Shown: one piece after another, positions 11,927-22,782 of the stretch
Layout: every line of letters starts with the position of its first letter
Position numbering within the stretch: position 1 is the first letter of the stretch
NCBI GenBank assembly: GCA_032871835.1
Contig: CM065296.1
Coordinates: forward strand, 15,454,001 to 15,518,000
Source: Dipteronia dyeriana
Taxonomy: Eukaryota > Streptophyta > Magnoliopsida > Sapindales > Sapindaceae
Direction: 5' to 3'
DNA length: 64,000 nt
Position numbers and translations under genes: made by a program
The notes under the pieces: model-generated
Database searches by the model: none
What the model saw: the letters and a program-made list of their open reading frames with translations, nothing else
Told to the model about the DNA's origin: nothing

Positions 11927-12119
11927 TGTTTACAATTGCAACAACATTGTTGATGTGTTGACCTGTGTTTGTTTGAGGCTAAAAGCCTTGATCGAACATG
12001 TAATAGCGCATGTGCGCTACATGGCCTATCTTATGACAAATTTGGCATTGTGGCCTGCTATAATTGTTGGAATATCAACCTCTGCCTCTACCTCATCTTT
12101 TTCCTCCAATGTTGTTGTT

Positions 12120-12690
12120 CTAATTTCCAAATCTACCACCATTATTGTTGCCTTGATAATTGAAATTCTGATTATGACCTCTACCAGAATTAGCCTGAAA
12201 ACTATTATCTCCTCTTTTGTTTACTACAATATTGACATTGAGAGACTCGATTTGCATATTCTGATAAATTCTAACCTCATATGTGAGCAATAAAGCTATG
12301 ATCGCAGGCATCGAGTAACAATTCTTCATTGAAGTGATAGGAATAACAAATTGATCGTACTCAGATCCTAGACCACTTAACACATACATGATTTTATCTT
12401 CTTCAGAAATCACATATCCTGTGTGAGCTAATGCATCAAAAATATTCTTCTTCTTAGTCAGATATTCAGTCATAGTCGTTCCTCCTTTCTTCAATGTTTG
12501 AAGCCGAAGCTTTAATTGCATAAGATTGGCTCGTGAATGTGAAGAGAAATTCTCTCTAGAGTACTCCAAACTTCACTAGTTGTAGATCATTCTACTTACT
12601 CAGGAAAAATCCCTTGGCTTATCGAAGAAAATAGCCAACAGAATAAGATTTGGCCTTGTTGTTCTCAATCTAAGTAAGATTCATTCACAA
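12120..12690 (-). pseudogene. copia-3 gag, 5' truncated
   Basis: The open segment 12569-12120 contains RANLMQLKLRLQTLKKGG, the YLTKKKNIFDAL and VLSGLGSEYDQFV signatures of the plant copia gag (UBN2-type) domain, followed by an Asn/Gly-rich linker. Upstream, 12690-12570 gives a decayed SWLFSSISQGI-like gag sequence out of frame. The protein N-terminus and 5' LTR are missing. The break at about 12690 coincides with a GC-rich sequence starting TAGGGATGGG. Confidence 0.85.
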
Positions 12691-12870
12691 TTAGGGATGG
12701 GTGTAGGGGCCAAATGGGGTGGGGAAGGGTCCCCCCACCCCCACCCCTATTTCTCAACCCTTCCCCCACCACCTCTTCCAAAACCCATTTGGGGGGACTA
12801 GAGTTTGGGGCATTTTGGGGGGAGGTTCCCCTCCCCTACTCCTAAACCTCATTTCCTACATCTGTTTTCA
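12691..12870. mobile_element. GC-rich inverted-repeat sequence, possible end of a hAT element
   Basis: Begins TAGGGATGGGTGTAGGGGCC at the copia-3 break. It holds opposed blocks (GCCAAATGGGGTGGGGAAGG against CCTTCCCCCACC..CCCATTTGG) that can fold back. TAGGGATG ends and GC-rich subterminal repeats suit hAT elements, but no second terminus or 8-bp duplication was found, so this may be one end only. Confidence 0.35.
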
Positions 12871-13192
12871 TTTTCAATTCAAAAATTTTAATTTCCAATT
12901 GGAATTCGGAATTTGAAATCCAATCATTTCAATCTCAAATTTGACCTTGTTAAAATATTCAATCCAAAAAGTAATCAAAATATTCGTTCTAAAATATATA
13001 ATTGGTTTAAAGATATCCAAAATAAACATACATACTTCTAATAGAGTATTACATAACAAATCAAATTAAAATTTTACATATTCGATCAATAATCATGTAA
13101 TAAGTATTAACTAGTAACTACCAACTCATGTTAATATTATAATATATTAGTTTAGTTTTAAATGTTAAAATTTAGATATAAATAAAAATAAA

Positions 13193-13235
<43 letters not shown>

Positions 13236-13238
13236 GGA
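12871..13238. other. AT-rich stretch without genes, ending in an (AT)n microsatellite
   Basis: No coding signal. The simple AT repeat covers about 13196-13231 and abuts the copia-1 5' LTR, which starts at 13239. Confidence 0.6.
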
Positions 13239-14386
13239 TGTTGTGGTTTATGCCTTAAAGCTTGTAATTTGTAAATATGAATGAAATATTAATAAAAAAA
13301 AGTAGTTTATTCATTTTATATGCTTGTCTCATACATTTATATCTTGCGTACTTAACATCCAAGATTGTCGAATGTAATCTCTAACTGAGTATATGAGTGT
13401 CATATGCAGAGGTATTCAGTTTGAGATGAGCAATCTAAAGAGTCCGTAGATAGGAAGTAGAGTTGGGTACTTTATTTGTGGTTAATCTACAACTGCAGTC
13501 CATTCTGTAACGTACAGTGGTCTTAATCTAGACTATTCATACCGTGATATGAGAATGGAGGCACCTTATACGATGTGATCATATATGACTGGGTCATGAT
13601 CTATATGAATCTCTCACCAAGATCTGTCACAAGATGAGATTCATATATATCAACAAATAATGGTTATATATGGGTGATCTTAATCCTGAGTGTCTCAGGA
13701 TAGATCGAGGTTTTTTGATATACCATGGGTGAGATCGGAGTTACATTCCCGGTCAATAACTTTGTATGTTGGAATCGTGGTTTAGCTTAGAGCTAGGAAG
13801 GTCTGTACAAAATAGTGGAATCCACTCCTTCTTACGAGAAGTAGATGGTAGTTCCCTTAAAGATCGATTCAGGACTTGAACAATATGAGCGCTCTCCTTC
13901 TTCCGTAAAGGAAGTTAGAATTTATTGTTCAATAGAGAATCAATGGTACTTAATAGAAAAGTTATAATAGGGAGGTATAACGGACTTTATGATCTAGTTG
14001 TAATTGTGAACTACCTGTGGAGGATCATACCATATGTAATAGTTATATTGATAGACAATTGTAATTTCGGTTTGTGTAATACATCTACAGTTGTGAGAGT
14101 GCAGCCTCGAATTTTTAGTGGTATAACTCTGAGGTTAATGATCATGAAATATTAATTAAAAATTTTAATTATTTCTTTCTAAGTAATATTGGAGCTCAAA
14201 ACTGTGGGTCAATTAGGTTCTCTTACTAGCCCGATTGATTAAAGGTAACAAGGGTCACGGCTAATTAATTGGATTGCCCAATTAATTGTTTTACGTCAGT
14301 GACACGTATATATTCAGGGATTAATTGAATAATGAGATTATTTAATTAATATATTAATAATTAGATAATTTAATTAATAAATTAAT

Positions 14387-15376
14387 TGTTGACCAAAAAT
14401 TCACTCTAGGAAAGGAATATCAGTTAACACCCTCAACCCGATACCTAGATGGGTTGCGGGGTGTAGGTGCTTCGTACCAAGGAGATTCGAAAGAAATTGA
14501 GGAAAAATGAAGGTAGAATGAGACTGCTAATAGTGAACTGCTTTATTAATCAAAAAGGAAGATATGATTTTAATGTGGTACAATGATCGTGGAAATGATA
14601 CAAGTTTGGTCTCACTATGCTATCTCTCTCTCTCTCTTTTTCCTTCAAAACTGTTGGAGATGGCGAACTCGTACGTGTCGATAAGTGGCTAAATCCTGAG
14701 AAAAATGGTGAAGAAGCTCTGCCCTTTTTCTCTCTGTTTTTTGATACCTTTTCTGGATCCTAACATCTCCTTTTTATCCCCTCCCCCCATCATCAATCAA
14801 ATCCCTGTAGTTTAGACCAATTGATTGGTTGTGAACCGAAAATGATTGGTGTTGATGTGGGAATCAAATTACACAGAAATTAGTCTCGTTGATTACGTCA
14901 GGTTTCCGTTTGGGCTTAAATTTGAATAAATGGCGAATCCGTTGACCTATCTAGTCACATTATGGTGTTTTAATGGCAGAGAAGTCAACTCTATAACTTA
15001 GAGAAGAAACCATGATTCTATGTATCAAATGTCGAGGTACCTCGGGCATTAGTCTGGTGGCGTTGTGCTTGATCAATCCTTCTGGAGCTTTCTGGCTAAC
15101 TTCCTTCTTACCTGGTAGGCATGTCTTATACCTGGTAACCGATGGCAAGATGGTATCGAGGTACTCGGGGTACCAGGATGAATGATCTGTTGTCGAGATA
15201 CTATGTATGAGTTACCTCGATGCTGGATGGTCCCGGTCTTTGGGTGGTGTAGAGACTGGTATCTCGATGTAGGTAGCAGTATACCAGCCCTACCTAGTAC
15301 CAAAAAGCATATCCTACCATGTATCAGTTGGATGGAAAATTTCACGTTGACCCCTTATCAAAAATGGTTATCAACA
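14387..15376 (-). repeat. Solo LTR of a Tat-type gypsy family
   Basis: Starts TGTTGACC and ends TTATCAACA, with perfect TTAAT target duplications at 14382-14386 and 15377-15381. It is related along its length to the LTRs at 57716-58707 and 59171-60171 (shared AACACCCTCAACC, TTTGGTCTCA and GTACCAGGT-type blocks). Orientation is inferred from the match to the right-hand (minus) LTR at 59171. Confidence 0.85.
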
Positions 15377-15600
15377 TTAATAATTATGAATTATTTCATT
15401 AATTATTAATTAGAGGTTACAGATTCAAATCACGATAGAAACAAAGATAAAATAATTAGATTATTTTATTCTTTAAAAAGTCAAGTGTTTAAGTTCAAGT
15501 TAACTAGAGTTATGTGGGAGTTGGAATCATACTCTACCTAGGACAGTTAATACTACTTATCCTTTTAATATATAGAGATATATTTGGAAAAGAATTTGTA

Positions 15601-15603
<3 letters not shown>

Positions 15604-15653
<50 letters not shown>
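15604..15653. repeat. (TA)n microsatellite
   Basis: About 25 uninterrupted TA units within the copia-1 5' LTR. Confidence 0.95.
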
Positions 15654-15661
<8 letters not shown>

Positions 15662-16063
15662 ATAACAAGGATACAAGAAACTAGTTGTGAACCAAAAACA
15701 CAAAAAACAAAACCTTAGAAAGTTTAGGAAGATTTCGGCCAAAAGAAAAGAATATATATTCTTGCTTGTGGTGGCCGAAAATGCCAAGAAGAAAAGAAGG
15801 AGTTCTATTCCTCAAGCCTTTATATCCTCATGTATGTTTCTGAAAGATCGTGACGTGCCCACACACAGTTACCGGATAGCGAGACATAGCGAGAAAGACT
15901 TTGTGGTTCGTAATCAGAATAAAGCTTAAAGAAATGAAGGAGTTAGCATCAAGGCTATCTAAATTCATCTTTATATATTCTTATACATTGTATATGGTTT
16001 ACAAGTTGCATAAAATTTTTAAAACCCCATTTCCACTGCGCAACGTAAATCCGGGTTCCTACA

Positions 16064-16080
16064 ATTGTTATCAGAACCTA
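16064..16080 (+). other. copia-1 primer-binding site
   Basis: TTGTTATCAGAACC follows the LTR end, a mutated form of the TGGTATCAGAGC site complementary to initiator methionine tRNA that primes most plant copia elements. Confidence 0.7.
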
Positions 16081-17869
16081 TTATAATATATAAGAATAAA
16101 AGTTTCTTTTTCCATAGTTTTATTCTTTGATTTACATGTATGGCATGTGTTGGCACTTTCTAATGATTGTATGAAGTTCATATTTTTTTTATAAATATGG
16201 TTGGTCGTTAATTGTATGGTACAATGAGTTTAGGGTTCGTTTTAAAGGTTGTAATATTTTTTTCTTATGTAAAATTATTGTCGGGATGTATTTTAATATT
16301 TTTTTTCTATTGTATATTCTTTATTGTATTTTTTATTCAATATATTTTATTGTAAATATGTACAAAGAAATCGAACGAAAAAGACTGAAGGAAGAAGAGA
16401 GAAATCGAAAACGAGCGTGCACGTGAGACGCACATAGGCTTGCGGCACAGACAACTATGTGAATAGTCAGGCAGTGCGCCAAGGCAGGCTGCACGCACAG
16501 CTGCTAGGCCTTACGTCCGCACATGTTTCGCGCACAGTAGCCAGGCTACGCGCCTGGTTTATTGGCAGCTCGAGTCCACTGTGTGCAGACTGGCTGTGCG
16601 CGAGGCAGCCTTGCATTGTCTTTGTGTGCAGCTGGTTGCTCGTGCACGACTGGCTGGTTATACGTGCTTGCAGCTGCATGATCGTCACGTGTACGGTTGT
16701 GGATAACCCATGCGTGCAAATGACGGCAACGTACGAAAGCGCTAGGGTTTCGAATTTATAATGCTAGGGTTTCCGAATTCAAAAAGAATTTTGGGTTGGA
16801 TTTTATTTTATTTTTATATATATACCTTGGGCCTCCATTAAGTGTTAGAGTAACACTTGGGCTTTATGTTTGATTCATGAGATGAGTCATGATATTAAAA
16901 AAAACCATATTTAATCTAGTTGGACTTGGTTAAAAACCCAAAATAAGAAGAACCCAAAAAAACTTGAAGAATATTGAAATTACTTGAAGACCAAGGAATG
17001 TCTTGGGTATCTTTTATAATTAGACATTTTTTTTTAGGTTTAATAACTCATTATACTCGGTCAACTCATGTATATTTTTTATTATGAGATGATTAAAGCA
17101 TTGTCAAGCATATATATGCCATTTAGAATAGGTGAGCCTACACATATGAATATATATTTTGGATATATCATACATGCATAATAGTAATTGATAATTATGT
17201 AGTTTTTTTTAAATTGATTAAAAATTAGTGTAATTCATATAATTTGCTATTAAATAATGAGATTAGTTTTTTAGAGTAAAAACTTAGTAATTCTCATTAA
17301 TAACTCATCTATTAATTAAATTGTTTAATTAGTTAGGTTCGTCACTTAATGTTAAGTTTACTTAGATTAAAGCCCTAATATAATTGGATCTAATAATATG
17401 ATTATTTTTAATAGTTAAAACTTGCTAAATCGCATTAAATAATTCTAGTCTTAGTAAAATTGTTTACATAGATTAGAACTTGAATAATAAACTAGATTTT
17501 TAATTAGTTAATAATCAGATTAGTTCATTTGAATAAGATTCTAATAATTTGTTATGCCCTAGATATTAAGATTGAAATTAGTCGTTTAATCTTAGTAATA
17601 TCTAGGTGCATTATAATTGAAAACCCTTACTCTAAAATAGTGAGTGGGAGAGGGAGATATGACATTATATCCCATCATCTTCATCATTAGTTCAACACCA
17701 TGAGATTCAAGTAAGGCCTCGAGACGGAATTGTTTTTGTCCTCCCTAAGGAAGGTCTCCGTGAGAGTCAATACCAAGGTTGACTTCCTAATGAATAAGGT
17801 TTCTGAGTGTATTTTGGGATTGACCGACCATAAGGCAGCAATTCTCAAGTTAAGTTTAAGAGATCTGAA
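16081..17869 (+). other. copia-1 leader, first part, with a GC-rich segment
   Basis: Non-coding. It matches the copia-2 leader near 27960-29060 (e.g. TTAATTGTATGGTAC, the CATTGTCAAGCAT block and the GTTCAACACC block). The segment 16400-16745 is conspicuously GC-rich, with recurring GTGCACG, GCGCAC and CTGGCTG words, and has no counterpart in copia-2. The plus-strand frame of 100 residues at 16459-16761 lies in it and is probably not a gene. Confidence 0.7.
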
Positions 17870-19894
17870 TGTTGGGGTTTAAGCCCTAAAGATGTAATTT
17901 GTAAATGAATTTATGAAATAAATAAAAGGAAAAGTTCAATTCATTCTTGTTATGTTGTTTATTTTATAACTAGTGCATATATTTAACATCCAAGATTGCC
18001 GGATGTAATCTCGAACTGTGTATATGAGTGTCATATACGGATGGATACAGTAAGAGACGTGCAATCTAAAGAGTCCATAGATAGCAAATAAAGCTGAGTA
18101 CTTTATTTGTGGTTAATCTATAGCTGCGGTCCATTCCGTAATGTACGATGATTCTATCCTGAATCATTCGTATGAGATATAGGAATGGAGGCACCTTGTA
18201 TGATGTAATCATATAGAACTGGGTCATGATCTATATGAATCTCTCACCAAGATCCGTTTACCGATGAGATTCATATATATCAATTAATGATGGCTATATG
18301 TGGGTGATCTTAATCCTGAGTGTCCTATCGACTCCTTCAGGTTAGATCGTGGTCTTGGATATACCATGGGTAAGGTCGGATGCTGTTCTCGATCAATATG
18401 TTCCATATGTTGGGATTGCGGTTTGGCTTGTGGCTGGGAAGGTTTGTACACAATAGTGGAATCCACTCCTTCTTATGAGAAGTAGATGGTAGTTCCCTTA
18501 AGGGTTGATTCGGGGCTTGGACAATATGAGCGGTCTCCTAATTCCATAAGGAAATAGAATTTATTGTCCATTAGAGAATCAACGGCACTTAAAGGATATA
18601 TGTAATTAGAAGGGTATAACAGACATTATGACCTAGCTCTAATTATGAACTATTATGGAGGATCACACCATGTGTAATAGCTATATCGATGGACACCGAG
18701 TTGTATCGGTCTATGTAAAAGCGTCTACAGTTGAGAGAGTGCAGCTTCAGGTTTTTAGTGGAATAACACCGGAGTTAATAATCAAGGCCTTGCTAGCCCG
18801 ATCGATTTAGGTAACAAGGGTCACGGTAAATTAATTGGATTGTCCAATTAATTGTGTTACAAAAGTGACACGTATATATACGGAAATTAATTGAATAATG
18901 AGATTATTTAATTAATGAATGTTAATAGTTAAATTAATTAAATAATTAGATTACTTAATTATATTGATAATTTTGAATTGTTAATTAACTATTAATTGGA
19001 GGGTGTTAGTTGATATATGGATTTAGGTAATGATAAAATAATAGGATTATTTTATTTTACTAAATCATTTATCTAAGTATTTGAATTTAAGTTTAAATTT
19101 AAAATACTTACTATCACTTTTAATATATTAGATATATTTAAAAAGGATAATTAAAATATATATATATCAATTAATAACATAAGAGATTGCATTGTATGCA
19201 AATTGGTGTGTGCACATGAAACATTAGTCAAAAGAAGAATTTGCATAGGATGCAAATACTTGATACAATTACTATATACATACATATATATAACGGAAGT
19301 GCAGGAAAAAGATTGATAAAATCAACAAAAAAAAGGATCAGTTTTTTTTTGTTTTTGGTCAAACGTTTTTTTTTTAAAAGAAAATTTGTGTGCAAAAGTT
19401 GCACATTGAAACTTATATACATATAGATTTTTCTGCTTGTGGGCGTGGTTGACAAAAACATATATATATATAATTTGTAGAAAAGGAAGCAGGTGTGAGA
19501 TACAGATATATCTTGTTTCATGTTTTTTGTGTTTTTGAAACACATAGAAGAAAAGAGTTTCTTCAATTCTCTACATCCTCCATTCAAGTTCTTGAGATCG
19601 TGACGAGCCCACACGTAGTTACCAGATCCGGGAGATAGCGAGGAAGATCGAGTGGTTCAGACATGAGAACATAGTATTTCATATAGGAGCACATCGTAAA
19701 GTGAAGGAGCCTCCAAACGTTGGTATGTTCTTCTGAATTATATCGATTTCAATTTCCTATGTTTACATATTGTATGTATTAGTTTCGAAAATAATTATGA
19801 TCTCAAGTTCACTGGTCCCAGATACAGATTATGATCTGTACAAAAAAAAATAAAACCTAGTTCCGCTGCGTAACCGGTGAACGGGGTTCCTACA
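17870..19894 (+). repeat. Solo LTR of the copia-1/copia-2 family, direct orientation
   Basis: TGTTGGGGTTTAAGCCC start and GGGTTCCTACA end, 2025 bases. It is followed not by a primer-binding site but by continuing leader sequence (GAAATGGTGGG.., matching 29065). Flanks CTGAA (17865-17869) and CCGAA (19895-19899) are a 4/5 target duplication. It is probably left by recombination between the two LTRs of a full element. Confidence 0.85.
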
Positions 19895-20403
19895 CCGAAA
19901 TGGTGGGCTATACCCACAAGGTTTTAATTAAATTTGTTAATTATGAACTGTTGGAACCCCGTTCACCGGTCACGCATCGGAAGTAAGGTTTCAAAATTTT
20001 TATACATATCGTAAACAATCTGGGACCAGTGAACTTAGGATCGTAATTGCTTTCGGAACTAATACATATAAAACTATTACAATAATAAAATATATGTATA
20101 TACAGGAAATTGGAAATCAATGTAAAAAAAAGAAGATAATAGAACCTTACCAACATTTGGAGGCTTCTTCACTTTACGATATGCTCCTGGTCTGTACCAT
20201 TGATCTTCCTCACTGTATCTCTGGACTGATAATTGCGTGTGGACGCGTCACGGACTCGGGATCTGAGAAGGGAGGATGATGGAAAACTAAAAAGCTCTTT
20301 CTTTATTTTCATTAGATGTATGTGTTGATATGTGTTATACAGACAAATTGATTGCTTTTTTCTTTTGTGCGTTGAACATTTTCACCTGTGCACAATACCA
20401 AAA

Positions 20404-21531
20404 AGTGAAAATGGTGAGATATGTCACGCTTTTTTATGTGTTGTAGTGATGTCACCACTTTAATAACTTAAGTTTAAAAGGCACATATTACGGTGAACTA
20501 CCCAAATTGCCCCTAAAAAATCTATTTTTTAATCTCATTGTGTTTCCATCTATACTTTGAAAACAATAACTCCTCTCTCTCTCCAAAAAACGTGTCTCTC
20601 TCCAGATTCTGCACAAGAAGATAACCTATATTTGTGATCTTCGTTTATTTTATTTTTTTCTGTGTGGTTTAACAATGTATCCATTCATTATAATTTGTTA
20701 TCTAGTCTTTGTATGAACATGTATGAACATTTTATTTTTTAAAGGATCGAGTATTTTATTTTTGATAATAATGTTTAGTTAAATCGAGCATATTTGTAGC
20801 CAAATCAAGTTTTTTTTAATTTGATCGAGCTTATTTTTGAAAGAATCGAACATTTGTCGAAGGATTAAGAAATTTTCAAATGATCGAGAATATTTTTCAA
20901 AGGATTGAGAAAAAATTTCAAAGGATCGAGATTTTTTTCAAAGGATCGAATCGAGAATATTTTTCAAAGGATCGATATTTTTTTCAAAGGATCGAGAATA
21001 TTTTTTAAAGGATCGAGAATTTTTGTCAAATGATCGAGAAGATTTTTCAAAGGATCGAGATTTTTTTCAAAGGATCGAGAATATTTTTTAAATGATCAAG
21101 AATTTTTTTCAAATGATCGAGAATTTTTGTCAAATGATTGAGATTTTTTTCAAAGGATCGAGAATATTTTTCAAAAGATCAAGAATATTTTTCAAAGGAT
21201 CAAGATTTTTTTCAAAGGATCGAGATTTTTTTCAAAGGATCGAGAATTGTTTTCAAATGATCGATAATATTTTTCAAAATATTGACCACCTCGAGCTCGG
21301 CGAGGAGCTCGACCCCCGAATACCTGTGCGTAGCGCCTGAGTTTCAACATAACTTTTTCTCTCTATTTCAAAACTCTCACTGTAAAAAAATGAATGAAAG
21401 ACTCTGATGGAACAACTATTGGGGGCATTTTTGTCCGTTCACCATAATAGGTGTCTTTTAAACATAAGTTATTAAAGTAGTGACAGTATTGAAACGTCAC
21501 CTACAAAAAGTGCTATTTATTTTATGAGCCC
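20404..21531. mobile_element. MULE-like element A with minisatellite core
   Basis: Perfect 9-bp target duplication ATACCAAAA (20395-20403, 21532-21540), as for Mutator-like elements. Imperfect terminal inverted repeats of about 110 bases include CTTTAATAACTTAWGTTTAAAAG and GGTGAAC. The centre is a minisatellite (20740-21285). Beyond the array, a GCGTAGCGCC motif and a TCTCTCTATTTC..AAAATGAATGAA block are shared with element B (46999-49998). No transposase frame. The 82-residue frame at 21092-21340 is only the repeat translated. Confidence 0.8.
20740..21285 (+). repeat. Minisatellite, unit about TTTTTCAAAGGATCGAGAA
   Basis: Some twenty or more imperfect units of 18-24 bases. Variation is mostly in the length of the T run and in GGATCGAG against TGATCGAG. 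The unit is clearly related to that of element B (TTTTTGTAAAGGCTCCGAG). Confidence 0.9.
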
Positions 21532-21661
21532 ATACCAAAAATACAAATATATATATATAAAAAAAAAACAGGCCAAAATTCTTTTTGACTTTTTCTTTGT
21601 TATAAAATTATATATATATATATTCGTGAGTGTTCTGTTTCTCTGAAACATATATATCTAA

Positions 21662-22782
21662 TAGTGGTGTAATAATGGACCGACCAAAACAGGCCGGTCT
21701 GGCCGGTCCACCAATAGAATGGGCTGTGCTTGGCACGGCCCGTGAAGGAAACGGACCAGGCCGAGGCCCGGTCAGTAGCAGGCCGCGTGCCGGGCCAGGG
21801 GTATACGGGCCGGAGTGCCAGGCCCCTAGATCGGCCCACCGGATCGGCACGCCAATCCGGCACATCAACAGGTTACTTAGTTTTTTTTTCTTAAAAAAAA
21901 ATCCCTCCAACGGCTGGATTTTGAATCCCAGCCGTTGGAGGCTAAACAAATTACAAAAACACCCCCTCAAATCTTTCAAATTACATTTTGACCCCCAAAT
22001 CAAATTTTTCAATAAATACTTCCATCCATTTCATTTTCCATTCACTCTCTCTATCATTCTTTCGATCTCTCATTCTCTCAAATCTCAATTTCTATATTCT
22101 CCAATTCTCTACATTTTTTCATTCAATTTCATTATTACTCTCTCTACAAAATTCTCTACATTTTCCACCAACACACCAAATTTTAAAGGTACAATTTTGT
22201 TATTACTTTTGCTTAAACATTTTTTCATAGTAAATTTATATGTTTATGTTTAGACTGTAGTTACTAAATGAAAACATGTTTTCATAGTAAACATGTTTAG
22301 ACTGGGTTTTTCTTGGTAAGGTTTTTAATGAGGCAATCATGTAAATATGTAATACTGAATTCCATAAGTGAAAAATAATTAAATAAATAAAAAATTGTTC
22401 ATTTTCTTCATCCATTTCAAATCCTAAAAATTGTTCGTTCTCTTTATTCATTTCAATTCCTAAACCCTAAACCCTAAACCCTAAATCTAAACAAACGTAA
22501 TTTAGAAAATTATTTTGGACCAGACCATCCAAGCCAGCCGGACCAGGCCTACCAGGCCAGGACCGCCGGACCAGACCCGCGGACAGATCTGGCACGGCCC
22601 GCCTGAGGCAGGCCGGCATGCCGTGCCGGGGCTCAGGCTTTGGAAATGGGCCGGGCCGGGTCGGGCCTGGTCCGGCAAGCACAGCGTCGCGTGCAGGGCC
22701 AGGCCCGGCCCGTTTCTGAAAACGAACCTGGCCAGGGCGTGCCTAATAGGCCAGTCCAGTCCAGTCCATTTTTACAACTCTG
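21662..22782. mobile_element. Non-autonomous hAT element
   Basis: Perfect 8-bp target duplication ATATCTAA (21654-21661, 22783-22790). Left end TAGTGGTGTAATAATGG and reverse complement of right end CAGAGTTGTAAAAATGG are short imperfect terminal repeats. Dense GC-rich subterminal repeats follow on both sides (GGCCGGTC, GGCCCGG words; 21685-21865 and 22520-22765), a known habit of plant hAT elements. The AT-rich middle has four TTTAGGG/CCCTAAA telomere-type units at 22459-22485. No transposase. Confidence 0.85.

Larger units (their letters stand above)
5160..12690 (-). mobile_element. Ty1/copia retrotransposon copia-3, degraded, split by two DNA transposons
   Basis: Gag, protease, integrase, reverse transcriptase and RNase H segments occur in copia order on the minus strand from 12690 down to 5160. 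Removing the insertions at 5739-6927 and 7008-9424 restores a continuous RT to RNase H reading, including the RPDITYSVNRV region across the first one. No LTR was identified at either end. The gag end is lost at about 12690, beside a GC-rich hAT-like end, and the RNase H end runs into the left Tat-like element. Confidence 0.85.
13239..16063 (+). repeat. copia-1 5' LTR (split by a solo LTR)
   Basis: Starts TGTTGTGGTTTATGCC and ends GGGTTCCTACA. It aligns by eye with the copia-2 LTR throughout, including the CTTAACATCCAAGATTG block, the ATCTATATGAATCTCTC block and the AATTAATTGGATTG block. Without the 990-base nested LTR it is about 1.83 kb. It also carries a (TA)n run at 15604-15653. It is the most diverged LTR of this family here, consistent with the oldest insertion. 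Confidence 0.85.

Noticed and set aside
16459..16761. 100-residue frame in the GC-rich leader segment
   Set aside because: Low-complexity GC-rich words, no recognisable domain, an overlapping frame on the other strand, inside a retroelement leader.
21092..21340. 82-residue plus-strand frame with repeated F-Q-M-I-E/KD-type units
   Set aside because: It is the translation of the minisatellite in element A; the repeat, not a protein, explains it.
21630..22253. 207-residue plus-strand frame
   Set aside because: Spans the hAT end and its GC-rich subterminal repeats; no conserved domain, explained by the element.
22459..22485. Chromosome-end telomere sequence
   Set aside because: Only four units, inside a hAT element with target duplication.
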